From: Micavibrio sp. UBA2020
GTDB lineage: Bacteria > Pseudomonadota > Alphaproteobacteria > Micavibrionales > UBA2020
Reading direction: 5' to 3'
DNA length: 7,010 nucleotides
Assembly (NCBI GenBank): GCA_002334985.1
Contig: DDBY01000041.1
Location: 12,688 to 19,697 of the forward strand
This document shows, piece by piece, positions 6,381-7,010 of the stretch (the stretch's first letter is position 1; each line of letters starts with the position of its first letter). The translations under genes and the position numbers were made by a program. Below the pieces are notes generated by a model. That model was not told the DNA's origin, made no database searches, and saw only the letters and a program-made list of their open reading frames with translations.

Positions 6381-7010
6381 TTGGTTTCCGACAATAAAAC
6401 AAATCTGACATCTAACGACCAACCGGCGGCGCATGCAGGGGCGAACTCTGCCGCCGCCGGTGGCGCATTTGCGGGCGCGGCGCAGCAGGGCGGCAAAGCC
6501 GATACAGCTGCCCCAACCGACGACGAGGGCAGCAGCAACTGGCCGCTGGAGGCCGAGCGCATCTCGCTGGACGACCCTTTGCTTGAATGTCTGGCCATTC
6601 TGGCGGGCACTTATGGCCGCCGCACCACGGCAGCGGCGCTGTCCGCGGGGCTGCCCGTGCATGGCGAAGAAATGGCCACCCCTGCCGCTTTTGTGCGTGC
6701 GGCTGACCGCATCGGCATGACCGCGCGCATGGTGCGCCGCCCGCTGAAAGAGCTGATGGCCAGCCCCAGCCTGCCGTGCATCGTTGTGCTTAAGAACAAC
6801 CACGCCTGCATCATGACGGGGCGCGGCAAAAAAGGCGCCTTGCTCGTCTTCCCGGAAACGCCGGATGTCACGACGGAAATCTCGCTGGGCGAGCTGCAAA
6901 TGCGCTATGGCAGTTATGCGTTTTTCGTGCGCCCGCGCGCGAACCTCGACAGCCGTGCAGGCCCTGCGGAAATCGAAACCGGCCGCGACTGGTTCTGGGG
7001 CGCTATCTGG
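6381..7010 (+). CDS. Type I secretion permease/ATPase, LapB/LssB-like (N-terminal part; 3' end outside window)
   Basis: Inner-membrane ABC exporter subunit expected to recognise and energise secretion of the upstream adhesin. The 210 visible codons run in frame to the last base. Residues 2-55 are a hydrophilic, low-complexity Ala/Gly-rich extension. Residues about 62-175 are a C39-like domain: D-D-P-L-L-E-C-L-A-I-L (64-74), G-L-P-V-H-G, F-V-R-A-A-D-R-I-G-M, R-R-P-L-K-E-L, L-P-C-I-V-V-L-K-N-N-H-A-C-I and a final F-P-E. This closely follows the LapB/LssB pattern. Comparing with C39 peptidases, the catalytic Cys position is Pro66, His141 is kept and the Asp position is Phe157, so it is not a peptidase but probably a substrate-docking domain as in HlyB. 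The final R-D-W-F-W-G-A-I-W is the usual entry to the first membrane helix. The transmembrane core and the Walker motifs lie beyond the edge, so ATPase function rests on family resemblance. The start (TTG) is inferred. Confidence 0.85.
   Translation, partial: MVSDNKTNLTSNDQPAAHAGANSAAAGGAFAGAAQQGGKADTAAPTDDEGSSNWPLEAERISLDDPLLECLAILAGTYGRRTTAAALSAGLPVHGEEMATPAAFVRAADRIGMTARMVRRPLKELMASPSLPCIVVLKNNHACIMTGRGKKGALLVFPETPDVTTEISLGELQMRYGSYAFFVRPRANLDSRAGPAEIETGRDWFWGAIW

Noticed and set aside
6231..6899. - strand frame of 222 codons, and + strand frame 6433-6720, at the transporter start
   Set aside because: Both overlap the transporter frame, which matches the LapB/LssB family well. The alternatives have biased Arg/Ala-rich compositions and no recognisable motif.

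Overview
The window is one end of a type I secretion (T1SS) locus that exports a giant repeat adhesin. All real genes lie on the + strand: (1) the C-terminal 1,634 residues of a very large RTX adhesin (1-4905, open at the 5' edge); (2) a complete TolC-family outer-membrane channel gene (5018-6346); (3) the first 210 codons of a LapB/LssB-type T1SS permease/ATPase (6381-7010, cut by the right edge). The host is a Gram-negative bacterium, shown by the outer-membrane channel and the RTX substrate. The fairly GC-rich coding bias and the style of the proteins fit Proteobacteria, perhaps Alphaproteobacteria, but I cannot name a genus from this sequence.

Adhesin, 1-4905. From the left edge to 2682 there is an array of two alternating extender domains, called A and B here. 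B is exactly 375 bp (125 aa) in all four complete copies; A is 354, 363 and 363 bp. Most start with a V/L-A-D-A/T/K-P signature. The array is followed by a T1SS-143-like domain (2683-3114), a VCBS/cadherin-like domain (3115-3450), a von Willebrand factor A domain with an intact metal site (about 3610-4200), two blocks of RTX calcium-binding nonapeptides separated by a linker of about 66 residues (4237-4641), and a C-terminal secretion signal of the VCA0849 type (4642-4902). This is the C-terminal layout of LapA-like and Vibrio-type biofilm adhesins.

Spacers. The 112-bp gap 4906-5017 holds a perfect TATAAT next to the adhesin stop codon, a perfect 12-bp inverted repeat without a T-run, and a Shine-Dalgarno site for the channel gene. 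The 34-bp gap 6347-6380 holds a purine-rich ribosome site that favours a TTG start for the ABC transporter.

Functional picture. The ABC transporter would recognise the adhesin C-terminus and energise export through a trans-envelope conduit closed by the TolC-like channel. The third component, an HlyD/LapC-type adaptor, is not in the window and is expected just downstream. The system type is known. The less ordinary details are the mosaic history and arginine-free composition of the repeat array, the intergenic hairpin, and the partly degenerate C39-like domain of the transporter with its Ala/Gly-rich extension.
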